Source of the DNA: JAVEDQ01 sp963783105
GTDB taxonomy: Bacteria > Actinomycetota > Actinomycetes > Frankiales > Frankiaceae
Assembly (NCBI GenBank): GCA_963783105.1
Contig: CAWAMI010000007.1
Span: 620,001 to 684,000, forward strand
Direction of reading: 5' to 3'
DNA: 64,000 bases
Shown: positions 33,015-41,213 of the stretch, in pieces
Position numbering within the stretch: the first letter of the stretch is position 1
Layout: every line of letters begins with the position of its first letter
Position numbers and translations under genes: made by a program
Notes under the pieces: generated by a model
What the model was told of the DNA's origin: nothing
Database searches by the model: none
The model's input: only the letters and a program-made list of their open reading frames with translations

Positions 33015-33175
33015 CGCTCCTGACGGTCACCCAGGGCCGCGGTCATGGCCTCCGCGCCCCGGCGCATCAACCCCGCGACCGGCTCGGCCAGCCCGTCCGG
33101 CAGGACGTCGGTCACCAGACCACCCACCCTGCCCGGGTCAGTCTGGACGAGGAAGTCCACGCGTACCGCTGCCAT
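33011..33175 (-). CDS. short SRPBCC-like C-terminal fragment (candidate)
   Basis: 54 residues from ATG 33175, 18 nt after the NRDE gene on the same strand. The sequence (MAAVRVDFLVQTDPGRVGGL, then PDGLAEPVAGLMRRGAEAM) resembles the last strand and long helix of SRPBCC/polyketide-cyclase folds, with nothing upstream to complete the domain. It may be a remnant. Sharing its stop in CTAG with the convergent gene suggests its end is maintained. Confidence 0.35.
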   Translation of the reverse strand: MAAVRVDFLVQTDPGRVGGLVTDVLPDGLAEPVAGLMRRGAEAMTAALGDRQER

Positions 33176-33192
33176 GGTCGAACAGCGCCACG

Positions 33193-33891
33193 TCAGTCGT
33201 CGCGCGTCAGCGTCGTCCACGGTTCGTGTGTGTGCGGGCGGCGGCTGTACTGCACCTCGAGATGCCCCGGCCGGGCCTCGATCAGCTGACCGAAGACGGT
33301 GGCGAACGCGTCCCCGTCGATGTCGTGCCGCACGATCAGCGCGGACGGGTCGTCCGCGGGCGTCGTGCCGGCGACGGCGGCACGCCAGCCCTCGGGGGAG
33401 GTGTTGTCGCGGAACGAGGGCAGGTACCGGCTGATCTTCGCGTCCTCGGCGTAGCCGGAGGTGAACATCCAGGTCCCGGGCGCGTGTTCTTCCACGCGCG
33501 AGCTCGAGCCGTCGAACGTCCATGTCGTCAGCCGTCCCGGTTCGGCGAGGACCAGCAGGAAGCTGGCCATCGGCGCGACGTCGACGTGGTCGGTCCAGTC
33601 CGCCCGGTGCCGCAGCGCGAGCAGGGGGAGCACGCCGCGGCTCGCCGCCCCCGGCTCCGCGACGCGCCGCTCCGGCCGGTTCAGCACGAGCGCCGTGGTG
33701 CCGGCAGCGACGTCGACGGCGCACCAGGTGCCGCCGGCCGTCCGGTCCCGCCCGCCGACGACAGCCGGCTGCTGCGGCCACCATTCGCCCGGGTCGTCGA
33801 ACTCTCGGGAGACCAGCTCGTCGCGAAGGGCGAGGATCCGTACCGGATCGTCGGGGGACCACCGGACCACCACGGAGCACACGAACCCCAT
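33193..33891 (-). CDS. NRDE-family (TANGO2-like) protein
   Basis: 232 residues from ATG 33891 (a GTG at 33882 is also possible). It begins CSVVVRWSPDDPVRILALRD, with an N-terminal Cys and an NRDE-like segment, followed by WWPQQPAVVGGRDRTAGGTW, which is the TANGO2/NRDE signature. The Cys after the start suggests an Ntn-hydrolase-like fold, but activity is unproven; TANGO2 homologues are linked to haem or acyl-CoA handling. No ribosome-binding site is seen. It is divergent from ilvE. Confidence 0.75.
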   Translation of the reverse strand: MGFVCSVVVRWSPDDPVRILALRDELVSREFDDPGEWWPQQPAVVGGRDRTAGGTWCAVDVAAGTTALVLNRPERRVAEPGAASRGVLPLLALRHRADWTDHVDVAPMASFLLVLAEPGRLTTWTFDGSSSRVEEHAPGTWMFTSGYAEDAKISRYLPSFRDNTSPEGWRAAVAGTTPADDPSALIVRHDIDGDAFATVFGQLIEARPGHLEVQYSRRPHTHEPWTTLTRDD

Positions 33892-34143
33892 GCTGTCAGC
33901 TGAGAGTCGAGGACAATGCAGCCCGTGACCGACTGCCGGCTGATCGCTGGACGTGATCACCAGCAACGCGGTTGATCGCCACGCCGGGCCGGGACCCGCG
34001 ACACGCCACTGGGTGATCTCCCGTGTTGCTCGTGATGTCGGGAGGCGGGACTGTGGCGGAAGCCGCGCGCGCGGCGGGCGCTCGTGCTGTGGTGCAATCA
34101 GGAGTCGAGTCGACGAGGGCTCCGACACGAAGGAGCAGGACAG

Positions 34144-35070
34144 ATGCCGATCACGCCCACCAAGATGATCTGGATGGACGGCGAGTTCGTCGACTGGGAC
34201 GACGCGAAGATCCACATCCTCAACCCCACGCTGCACTACGGCTGGGGCGTGTTCGAGGGCATCCGCGCCTACGCGACCTCCCGCGGGCCGGCGGTCTTCC
34301 GCCTCACCGAGCACATCGAGCGCCTGTTCCGCAGCGCGGGCATGTACCTGATGGAGCCGGCGTTCTCGGTCGAGGAGATCGTCGCCGCCACCAAGGAGAC
34401 GGTGCGGATCAACGAGGTCGAGTCCTGCTACATCCGGCCGCTGTTCTACCTGGGCTACGGCGAGATGGGCCTCAACCCGCTGCCCTCGGAAACCAAGGCG
34501 TCGATCGCCGTCTGGCCCTGGGGGGCCTACCTCGGCGAGGAGGCGGCCGAGAAGGGCTGCCGCGCCGCCGTCTCGTCCTGGCAGCGGATCGGTCCGAACA
34601 CGATCCCGCCGGAGGGCAAGGGCACCGGGCAGTACATCAATTCCTCCCTGGCCAAGGTGGCGGCGCTCAAGGCCGGCTATGACGAGGCGATCATGCTGAC
34701 GCCGGACGGCCGGATCGCCGAGGGCTCCGGCGAGAACATCTTCGTCGTCCACGGCCGCAAGCTGATCACGCCGCCGGTGGTGGACGGCGTGCTCGCCGGC
34801 CTCACCCGGGACGCCGTCATCACCCTCGCCCGCGACGAGGGCTACGAGGTCGTCGAGCAGCCGCTCGTCCGCTCCAACCTCTACCTCGCCGACGAGGCGT
34901 TCTTCACCGGCACCGCCGCCGAGCTGGTGCCGCTGGTCGAGGTCGACGACCGCAGGGTCGGCACCGGTCGGCCGGGCGAGGTGACCAAGCGCCTCCTGCA
35001 CCTCTACGGGCAGGCCACCCGCGGCGAGCTGGACCGGTACAAGGACTGGAACGAGTACGTCGTCGACTGA
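34144..35070 (+). CDS. ilvE: branched-chain amino acid aminotransferase
   Basis: 308 residues from ATG 34144, chosen because AGGAGCAGG lies 4-12 nt upstream; the longer frame has no support. A fold-type IV PLP enzyme transferring amino groups between Glu and Ile, Leu or Val. Visible: MIWMDGEFVDWDDAKIHIL, HYGWGVFEGIRAY, the PLP Lys in PEGKGTGQYINSS, and RIAEGSGENIFVV with TGTAAELVPLVEVDDR. About 250 nt upstream hold no gene; a frame rich in early Val/Leu codons (GTG 34023) runs into ilvE without a stop and is not credible as a leader. It completes the Ile/Leu/Val pathway in the window. Confidence 0.95.
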   Translation: MPITPTKMIWMDGEFVDWDDAKIHILNPTLHYGWGVFEGIRAYATSRGPAVFRLTEHIERLFRSAGMYLMEPAFSVEEIVAATKETVRINEVESCYIRPLFYLGYGEMGLNPLPSETKASIAVWPWGAYLGEEAAEKGCRAAVSSWQRIGPNTIPPEGKGTGQYINSSLAKVAALKAGYDEAIMLTPDGRIAEGSGENIFVVHGRKLITPPVVDGVLAGLTRDAVITLARDEGYEVVEQPLVRSNLYLADEAFFTGTAAELVPLVEVDDRRVGTGRPGEVTKRLLHLYGQATRGELDRYKDWNEYVVD

Positions 35071-35168
35071 CGGCCCCGGCATCGCGGATCTTCCCCGGCG
35101 GTACTAGATTGCCCTCAGATGTGAAGCGGGCTCGGACGAGCTCGTCATACTTCTCGAGGAGGCGCTGG

Positions 35169-35555
35169 ATGCTCGTTCGGGACGGGATGACTCCCGCCGT
35201 GCTCGTGGTCGGACCCGGGCACACGTTGCGTCAGACGGCGAAGCTCATGCGGGAACGCAAGGTGGGCGCCGCGGTCGTGCACGACGACGACGGGCAGGGG
35301 CCGTCGATCCTCACCGAGCGGGACATCCTGGAGTCCGTCGCCCTCGGCCAGGACCCGGACACGGAGATGGCGGGCGAGCACCTCACGCCCAATGTCGTCG
35401 TCGCCGACCCCGACTGGTCGCTGGACGACGCCGCCGCGGCGATGCTCCGGGGCGGCTTCCGCCACCTCATCGTCTGCTCGGGCGGCGAGGTCGTCGGCGT
35501 TCTGTCGATGCGCGACATCGTGGGCTGCTGGAGCAAGGCCCGCCAGCCGGCGTGA
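35169..35555 (+). CDS. CBS-domain pair protein
   Basis: 128 residues from ATG 35169, with GAGGAGG upstream; TAGATT at 35105-35110 is a plausible -10. Two CBS motifs: RDGMTPAVLVVGPGHTLRQT, VGAAVVHDD, SILTERDILESV, and MLRGGFRHLIVCSGGEVVG with LSMRDIVGCW. Such stand-alone pairs bind adenine nucleotides and act as energy sensors or partner proteins. No fused domain. It ends 38 nt before cimA, so the two may be read together. Confidence 0.88.
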   Translation: MLVRDGMTPAVLVVGPGHTLRQTAKLMRERKVGAAVVHDDDGQGPSILTERDILESVALGQDPDTEMAGEHLTPNVVVADPDWSLDDAAAAMLRGGFRHLIVCSGGEVVGVLSMRDIVGCWSKARQPA

Positions 35556-35592
35556 CGCAGACCCGGCCGGCAGCCTGACGCAGAATGGAAGC

Positions 35593-37215
35593 GTGTCCTC
35601 CGTTCTGAACGCGCCGCTGCGCTACGACCCGGACGGCTTCCACGTCTACGACACCACCCTGCGGGACGGCACCCAGCAAGAGGGTCTGTCCCTGTCGGTC
35701 GCGGACAAGCTCGCCGTCGCACGCAACCTCGACGAGCTCGGGGTCGGGTTCATCGAGGGCGGCTGGCCGGGGTCGAACCCGAAGGACGCCGAGTTCTTCC
35801 GCCGGGCCCGCACCGAGCTGCAGCTGTCGACCGCGACGCTGACCGCGTTCGGCGCCACCCGCCGCGCGCACGCCGTCGCCGCCGACGACCCCCAGGTCGC
35901 GGCCCTGCGGGAGGCGGGGACGTCCGTGGTGTGCCTGGTGGCCAAGGCGGACATCCGGCACGTCGAGCGGGCGCTGCGGACCACCCCGGCCGAGAACCTC
36001 GCGATGATCCGGGACACGGTCGCCCACCTGCGCGCCGAGGGGCAGCGGGTGTTCGTCGACGCCGAGCACTTCTTCGACGGCTACGCCGCCGACCCCGCCT
36101 ACGCGCTCGAGATGGTGCGCGCCTCGATGGAGGCGGGCGCGGAGGTCGTGGTGCTCTGCGACACCAACGGCGGCATGCTGCCCGGCGGGCTGACCGACGT
36201 CGTCGGCGCCGTCGGACAGGCCACCGCCGCCCGGCTCGGCATCCACTGCCACAACGACACCGCCTGCGCGGTGGCCAACACACTCGCCGCCGTCGACGCG
36301 GGTGTCACCCACGTGCAGGGCACCGCCAACGGCTACGGCGAGCGGTGCGGCAACGCGGACCTGTTCAGCGTCGTCGCCAACCTCGAGAAGAAGCTGAAGC
36401 GCCCGGTGCTGCCCGACGGAAGGCTCGAGGAGCTGGTACGGGTGGCGCACTCGATCAACGAGATCGCCAACACGACGCCGGACCCGAAGCGTCCGTACGT
36501 CGGCGCGACGGCGTTCGCGCACAAGGCGGGGCTGCACGCCTCGGCCATCAAGGTCGACCCCGACCTCTACCAGCACATGGACCCGGCCGAGGTCGGCAAC
36601 GACATGCGCATGCTCGTCTCCGAGCTCGCGGGCCGGGCCACCATCGAGCTCAAGGGGCGCGAGCTTGGCATGGACCTCTCCGAGGAGCGGGAGGCCCTGG
36701 GTCGGGTCGTGGACCGGGTGAAGGACCTGGAGTCGAAGGGTTACGTGTTCGAGGCCGCCGAGGCGAGCTTCGAACTGCTGCTGCGCCGCGAGGTCGACGG
36801 CGACCGGCGCTTCTTCGTCCTCGAGTCGTGGCGGGTCATCGTCGAACAGCGCGACGGCGTCGTCACCAGTGAGGCGACGGTGAAGCTCTGGTCCCGCGGC
36901 GAGCGCATCGTCGCGACCGGCGAGGCCACCGGCCCGGTGAACGCCCTGGACAAGGCGCTGCGCTCGGCGCTGGAGAAGTCCTATCCGGGGCTTGCCGACC
37001 TCGAGCTGACGGACTTCAAGGTCCGGATCCTCGAGGGGTCGCACGGCACCGGCGCCGTCACCCGGGTGCTGATCGAGACCTCCGACGGCACCACCGAGTG
37101 GGACACCGTCGGGGTGGACGAGAACATCATCGCCGCGTCCTGGCAGGCCCTCGACGACGCCGCGAGCTTCGGCCTCCTGCGGCAGGGCGAGACGCCGGCC
37201 GAGGCGCCGCGCTAG
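35593..37215 (+). CDS. cimA: citramalate synthase (LeuA-related)
   Basis: 540 residues from GTG 35593; CAGAAT lies 6 nt upstream, suggesting a leaderless start. It shares the LeuA-type barrel (FHVYDTTLRDGTQQEGLSLS, GIHCHNDTACAVANTLAAVD) but has the longer middle and C-terminal pattern of the citramalate synthase group (VFVDAEHFFDGYAADP, AFAHKAGLHASAIKVDP, YVFEAAEASFELLLRR). It would join pyruvate and acetyl-CoA to citramalate for a threonine-independent route to isoleucine, using leuCD and leuB for later steps. The assignment over homocitrate synthase rests on motif memory. Its TAG is shared with a convergent gene. Confidence 0.9.
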   Translation: MSSVLNAPLRYDPDGFHVYDTTLRDGTQQEGLSLSVADKLAVARNLDELGVGFIEGGWPGSNPKDAEFFRRARTELQLSTATLTAFGATRRAHAVAADDPQVAALREAGTSVVCLVAKADIRHVERALRTTPAENLAMIRDTVAHLRAEGQRVFVDAEHFFDGYAADPAYALEMVRASMEAGAEVVVLCDTNGGMLPGGLTDVVGAVGQATAARLGIHCHNDTACAVANTLAAVDAGVTHVQGTANGYGERCGNADLFSVVANLEKKLKRPVLPDGRLEELVRVAHSINEIANTTPDPKRPYVGATAFAHKAGLHASAIKVDPDLYQHMDPAEVGNDMRMLVSELAGRATIELKGRELGMDLSEEREALGRVVDRVKDLESKGYVFEAAEASFELLLRREVDGDRRFFVLESWRVIVEQRDGVVTSEATVKLWSRGERIVATGEATGPVNALDKALRSALEKSYPGLADLELTDFKVRILEGSHGTGAVTRVLIETSDGTTEWDTVGVDENIIAASWQALDDAASFGLLRQGETPAEAPR

Positions 37216-37496
37216 CTCGCGACGGCCAGCCGCACGGACAGGGCGAGCACGCCCGGGGTGGCCGCCGCGTCGACGAGAACGTGACAATCGACCCGGTTCA
37301 CGTGACCGACGAGGTGGCGCACGATCGCCTCGTCGCAGGGGTGGCAGGAGACGGCCGCCGCGGTCGGCGCGTCCCGCAGCGCCCGCAGCGGTGCGTCGGC
37401 GCCCGCGGTCATGCTGACCGTGCGGCGAAACGCCAGGCTGGTGCCCGAGCCGGGGCGCGAACGGGGACGGGGCAACACCACGGTCGTCTGGTCCAT
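37212..37496 (-). CDS. small uncharacterised protein with CxxC
   Basis: 94 residues from ATG 37496. Almost all third bases are G or C, supporting coding. The middle reads AAAVSCHPCDEAIVRHLVGH, a CxxC followed by two His that could bind metal. The N-terminus is basic and Pro-rich. TAACCT at about 37526 on this strand could be a -10; GAAGGG touches the ATG. I do not recognise the family. It sits between cimA (shared CTAG stop) and a WXG100 gene it diverges from. Confidence 0.6.
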   Translation of the reverse strand: MDQTTVVLPRPRSRPGSGTSLAFRRTVSMTAGADAPLRALRDAPTAAAVSCHPCDEAIVRHLVGHVNRVDCHVLVDAAATPGVLALSVRLAVAS

Positions 37497-37642
37497 GCCC
37501 TTCGGATCGGCAGCGGGAGGCCAGGTTACAGCTGTGTCATTCGATCTGTGGACAAGGAAAACGCGCGGGTCGGCATCTCTCTACGCTCCGTCGACATCAG
37601 GTCCGCGACCCACCGGATCTTCGTCACGAGGAGTCACCTGCG

Positions 37643-37939
37643 ATGTCCGATGCATATGCCGTCAGCCCTGCCCACCTGACCGCGACCAGCGCCACGCTAC
37701 GCACCGCGGCCTCCGGCATCAGCTCGGAGCTGCAGCGCTGCACCTCGGAGGTGCGGGGTCTGGAGGGTGTCTGGACCGGCGCCTCGCACGCGCACTACGC
37801 CACGCTGTACCAGGAATGGCAGACCAGCGCGGCCCGCCTGCAGCTGGCCCTGGAAGGCATTGCCTCGATGACCGCCCGCGCGGCCCAGGTCTACGCCACC
37901 GGCGACCAGAACGTGGCCAGCATGCTGAACCGGCTGTAG
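37643..37939 (+). CDS. WXG100 (ESAT-6-like) family protein
   Basis: 98 residues, ATG 37643 with GAGGAG upstream. Two amphipathic helices flank the turn W44-T-G46 (LEGVWTGASHAHY), the WXG100 signature, and the protein has no signal peptide. Such proteins leave through type VII secretion, usually as dimers. No second WXG100 partner, EccC or other type VII gene is near, so it is an orphan whose machinery must be elsewhere. TACGCT at about 37582 is a possible -10. Confidence 0.9.
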   Translation: MSDAYAVSPAHLTATSATLRTAASGISSELQRCTSEVRGLEGVWTGASHAHYATLYQEWQTSAARLQLALEGIASMTARAAQVYATGDQNVASMLNRL

Positions 37940-37968
37940 CGGTGCCCGGTGGTCGCGCGTTTCCGGGG

Positions 37969-37974
37969 TAGGCG
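37969..37974 (+). promoter_or_regulatory. leaderless -10-like box for the NmrA gene
   Basis: TAGGCG, then 6 nt, then ATG 37981. The last base departs from TANNNT. Confidence 0.4.
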
Positions 37975-37980
37975 GTCGGC

Positions 37981-38859
37981 ATGACCGTTCTCGTCACCGG
38001 GGCCACCGGAACCGTCGGAAGCGCACTCGTCGCGCACCTGTGCACGGGGGGTTCGCCGGACGCCGAGCCGGTGCGGGCGCTCGTCCCCTCGCCCGAGGAG
38101 CGCGACGACCTCCGCGGCTTCGACGTCGAGACCGTGCTGGGGGACTTCGACCGGCCGGAGACGCTGGACGACGCCCTGCTCGGCGTGCGGGCCGCGCTGC
38201 TGGTGGCCCCGGCGGGCCCGGATTTCGCCGGCCGGGAGATGGCGTTCCTCGACGCGGTCGACCGCTGCCCCGAACGTCCGCACGTCGTGAAGATCGCCGC
38301 GCTCGGCTGGGAGGACCCCGTCTCCCGCCTGACGGCGGATCACGGCACGGTCGTCGAGCGGCTGCGCGAGGCGGGCATCCGGCACACGGTCCTCGCGCCG
38401 AACGGCTTCCAGCAGGACCTGCTGCGCTACGCCGCGATGGTGCAGGAGGAGTCGGCCCTGCTGCTGCCGGCCGGCAACGCCGCGGTCAGCCACGTCGACG
38501 CGCGAGACGTCGCAGCGGTGGCCGCCCACGTGCTGTCCCGTCCCGACCCGCACGAGGGCCGCTCCTACGACGTGACCGGCCCCGCAGCGGTCACCTACAC
38601 CGAGGTGGCCCGGGCGATCAGCGCCGTGGCGGGCCACGAGGTGCGCTACCTCGACACACCGGCGGACGACGTCCGCGAGCGGCTGCTCGGCTACGGCTGG
38701 CCGGAGTGGACGGTCGACGGGATGCTCGAGGTCTATGCCGCCTACGCCCGAGGCGCGGGCGCGGCGGTCACCGACGAGGTGGAGAAGGCGACCGGCCGGC
38801 CGGCGACCGACGTCGAGACGTTCCTGCGCGGTCACGCCGCCGCCTTCAGGACGGTCTGA
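37981..38859 (+). CDS. NmrA-like NAD(P)-binding protein
   Basis: 292 residues. Begins MTVLVTGATGTVGSALVAHL, the dinucleotide-binding motif of atypical short-chain dehydrogenases, with VLGDFDRPETLDDALLGV and VAPAGPDFAGREMAFLDAV typical of the NmrA/quinone-reductase-like group. The SDR Tyr-Lys pair is not evident, so it may be a redox sensor or use another mechanism. Partner genes give no clue. Likely leaderless. Confidence 0.82.
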   Translation: MTVLVTGATGTVGSALVAHLCTGGSPDAEPVRALVPSPEERDDLRGFDVETVLGDFDRPETLDDALLGVRAALLVAPAGPDFAGREMAFLDAVDRCPERPHVVKIAALGWEDPVSRLTADHGTVVERLREAGIRHTVLAPNGFQQDLLRYAAMVQEESALLLPAGNAAVSHVDARDVAAVAAHVLSRPDPHEGRSYDVTGPAAVTYTEVARAISAVAGHEVRYLDTPADDVRERLLGYGWPEWTVDGMLEVYAAYARGAGAAVTDEVEKATGRPATDVETFLRGHAAAFRTV

Positions 38860-38910
38860 GCGCATCCGGTCGTAGGACATCGCCGGGTTCGGATCGGCGC
38901 GCCGGTGGGG

Positions 38911-38916
38911 TAGAGG
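38911..38916 (+). promoter_or_regulatory. leaderless -10-like box
   Basis: TAGAGG, then 6 nt to ATG 38923. Confidence 0.4.
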
Positions 38917-38922
38917 CGAACC

Positions 38923-39276
<354 letters not shown>

Positions 39277-39286
39277 CGCCCGGCGT

Positions 39287-39292
39287 TAGTTT
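39287..39292 (+). promoter_or_regulatory. leaderless -10 box for the DUF2277 gene
   Basis: TAGTTT followed by 6 nt and ATG 39299. A full match to TANNNT-N6-ATG. Confidence 0.6.
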
Positions 39293-39298
39293 CGCCGC

Positions 39299-39508
39299 AT
39301 GTGCCGGAGCATCAAGACCCTGCGTCCGCCGTTCGAAGAGGTCGTCACGACGGACGACATGCACGCCGCCGCGCTGCAGTACGTGCGCAAGGTCGCCGGC
39401 ATGCGCCAGCCGTCGGCGAAGAACCGCGAGGCGTTCGACGCGGCGGTCGCCGAGGTGACGGCGGCGACCGAGAAGCTGCTCGCGGGCATCACGGTGCGAG
39501 CCGCCTGA
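39299..39508 (+). CDS. DUF2277 family protein
   Basis: 69 residues with the family pattern MCRSIKTLRPPFEEV, then AAALQYVRKVAGMRQPS and AATEKLLAGI. Full length for DUF2277, a small widespread family of unknown function. Cys2 at the start is conserved in the family. Leaderless by its promoter spacing. Convergent with the phospholipase D-like gene, 22 bp apart. Confidence 0.88.
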   Translation: MCRSIKTLRPPFEEVVTTDDMHAAALQYVRKVAGMRQPSAKNREAFDAAVAEVTAATEKLLAGITVRAA

Positions 39509-39530
39509 GCCCCGAGCGCGGCAGCAGGCC

Positions 39531-41183
39531 TCACCAGCGCCGGGCTCGGCGCAGGTCCCGGGGCCGACCGTCCGGGTCGTAGAGCATCCGGTAGACCGGC
39601 ACGGACCAGGCCCGCCGGAGCGCCGAGAGCCGCTCCGGTCGGTGGGGACGCAGCCGCCCCGGGGGGCGCCGTCCGTTCCGCCCGCCCGCGTGCCAGGCCT
39701 CCAGGTCCTCGGCGGAGCGCCGCAGAGCGGCGAGCCCACCGTCGGGATCCACCAGCTGTTCGTCGGGCACCGCGCCGTCGGTGTGCTCACGCCACAGCTG
39801 CAGCCGCAGGTCCCGGGCGAACACGCGGGCGCCGTCGCCGAGCCCGCCGGGATCCGCCGGTGCCCGCTGGTCGCGCGTCTCGTCCAGCACCGCGATGTTC
39901 AGCTCGCTGTCGTGGCTCCACGAGCGCCGATTGAGGTTGTCCGAGCCGATCGTCGCCCACACGTCGTCGACCACGCACACCTTCGCGTGCACGTAGATCG
40001 GCACGCCCTCGGGGTTCTCCAGGTCGAAGACCGAGACGCGCTCCGGGTCCACCGCCCGGCACAGCCGAAGGGCCTGCTCCCGGCCGACCAGGTTCGGCGC
40101 GAGTGAGAAGCGCCCGTCCTGGTCCGGATGGCGCGGGACGACGGCGACCAGGTGCAGGTCCGGGGACCGCCGGAGCGCTTGGGCGAGCAGTTCGGCGACC
40201 TCCGCGGACCAGAGGTACTGGTCCTCGATGTAGATGAGCCGCCGCGCCCGACGCCAGACCTTGACGTAGGCGCGGGCGATCGAGCGCTCCCCGCGGGACG
40301 CGAACGGATAGCTGCCGAGCGGGTTGCGCCACGGGTTCAGGTGGTGCCGGTTCGCGTAGGTCCGCAGCACCTGAACGGCGTGCGGACCGGCGGGCGCCGG
40401 ATCCGGTAGGCGCCCGGGCAGCGGCTTGGTCGGTTGGATGTGCACCCCGTGCCGGAGGTCGAGCAGCATGCGGTAGGGGTTTCGGCTGTCCAGCGGGGCG
40501 GGGTCGCGCCAGCGCTCCCGGAACGTGTGCTCCAGGTCGGCGACCGCCGGACCGCGCACCTCGGCCTGCACGTCGTGCCACGGCGGTCGGTCGCCGTAGA
40601 CGGCGGCGATCGGCTGGGGCTGCGGGTCACCCCGGTGCCGGGCGTCGTCCCGGCGGCTCTTGGCCAGGTCGATGCCGCCGACGAAGGCCACCGAGTCCCG
40701 GTCCGGACTCGCGGCACGCAGCACCACGAGCTTCTGGTGGTGCGAGCCGCCCATGCGTACGCGCTCGTCGAGGAGCACCTCCGCTCCCGCGGCGTTGGCC
40801 CGGTCCCCGACGTGCTCGTTCTCCCGCTCGTTCATCCCGACCTGGTCGAGGTGCGAGCGCCACACCAGGCCGCGGACGTGCACGCCGCGCTCCGCCGCGC
40901 CGCCGATGAGGTCGTTGAGCCGGACCGGCGACCCGCCGTCCGGGGCCGTGGCGTCACCGTCGACGAGGATCTCGTCGGCATCGCCGCGCCAGTCCGTGAA
41001 GGCGAGCAGGTCGCCCGGCTGGAGGACGCTCACCGCCTCCACCAGCCGCGCGAAGTAGGTCACGCCGTGGATCAGCGCCTCGACCCGGTTCCCGGTCGTC
41101 CAGGGGCGGAGGTCGGTGGATGGGTTGCCCCGCTGTTCCGGACCGAGGAACCAGTCGTCGAGCCACGGGGAGGGTGAGCTCAT
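39531..41183 (-). CDS. phospholipase D-family protein
   Basis: 550 residues. Two HKD-type motifs: the first is SHHQKLVVLRAAS (His and Lys present, the usual Asp six residues after Lys missing, with DRD slightly later) followed by SVAFVGGIDL; the second is canonical, VHAKVCVVDDVWATIGSDNL. This is the long two-motif PLD layout. It may hydrolyse phospholipids or act on another phosphodiester. No signal peptide, so probably cytosolic or peripheral. ATG 41183 with a TAGCGT box 6 nt upstream on this strand. Divergent from the FAH-family gene. Confidence 0.88.
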   Translation of the reverse strand: MSSPSPWLDDWFLGPEQRGNPSTDLRPWTTGNRVEALIHGVTYFARLVEAVSVLQPGDLLAFTDWRGDADEILVDGDATAPDGGSPVRLNDLIGGAAERGVHVRGLVWRSHLDQVGMNERENEHVGDRANAAGAEVLLDERVRMGGSHHQKLVVLRAASPDRDSVAFVGGIDLAKSRRDDARHRGDPQPQPIAAVYGDRPPWHDVQAEVRGPAVADLEHTFRERWRDPAPLDSRNPYRMLLDLRHGVHIQPTKPLPGRLPDPAPAGPHAVQVLRTYANRHHLNPWRNPLGSYPFASRGERSIARAYVKVWRRARRLIYIEDQYLWSAEVAELLAQALRRSPDLHLVAVVPRHPDQDGRFSLAPNLVGREQALRLCRAVDPERVSVFDLENPEGVPIYVHAKVCVVDDVWATIGSDNLNRRSWSHDSELNIAVLDETRDQRAPADPGGLGDGARVFARDLRLQLWREHTDGAVPDEQLVDPDGGLAALRRSAEDLEAWHAGGRNGRRPPGRLRPHRPERLSALRRAWSVPVYRMLYDPDGRPRDLRRARRW

Positions 41184-41186
41184 GGG

Positions 41187-41209
41187 CGAACGCTAGTCGG
41201 TAGCGTTCG
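41187..41209. promoter_or_regulatory. mirror-image divergent leaderless promoter
   Basis: CGAACGCTA (41187-41195) and TAGCGTTCG (41201-41209) are a perfect 9-bp inverted repeat around GTCGG. Each arm carries TAGCGT as a -10: on the minus strand 6 nt before ATG 41183, on the plus strand 7 nt before GTG 41214. Two leaderless genes are thus driven from 30 bp, with -10 boxes 5 bp apart, so polymerases on the two sides cannot bind together. The repeat could also be an operator. Confidence 0.7.
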
Positions 41210-41213
41210 GGCG

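Noticed and set aside
34023..34150. Val/Leu-rich start (GTG TTG CTC GTG) as an ilvE leader peptide
   Set aside because: The frame has no stop before ilvE and no terminator-like hairpin follows.
35109..35168. TTG at 35109 as the CBS-protein start
   Set aside because: It overlaps the likely -10 box TAGATT; ATG 35169 has a good ribosome-binding site and fits the domain start.
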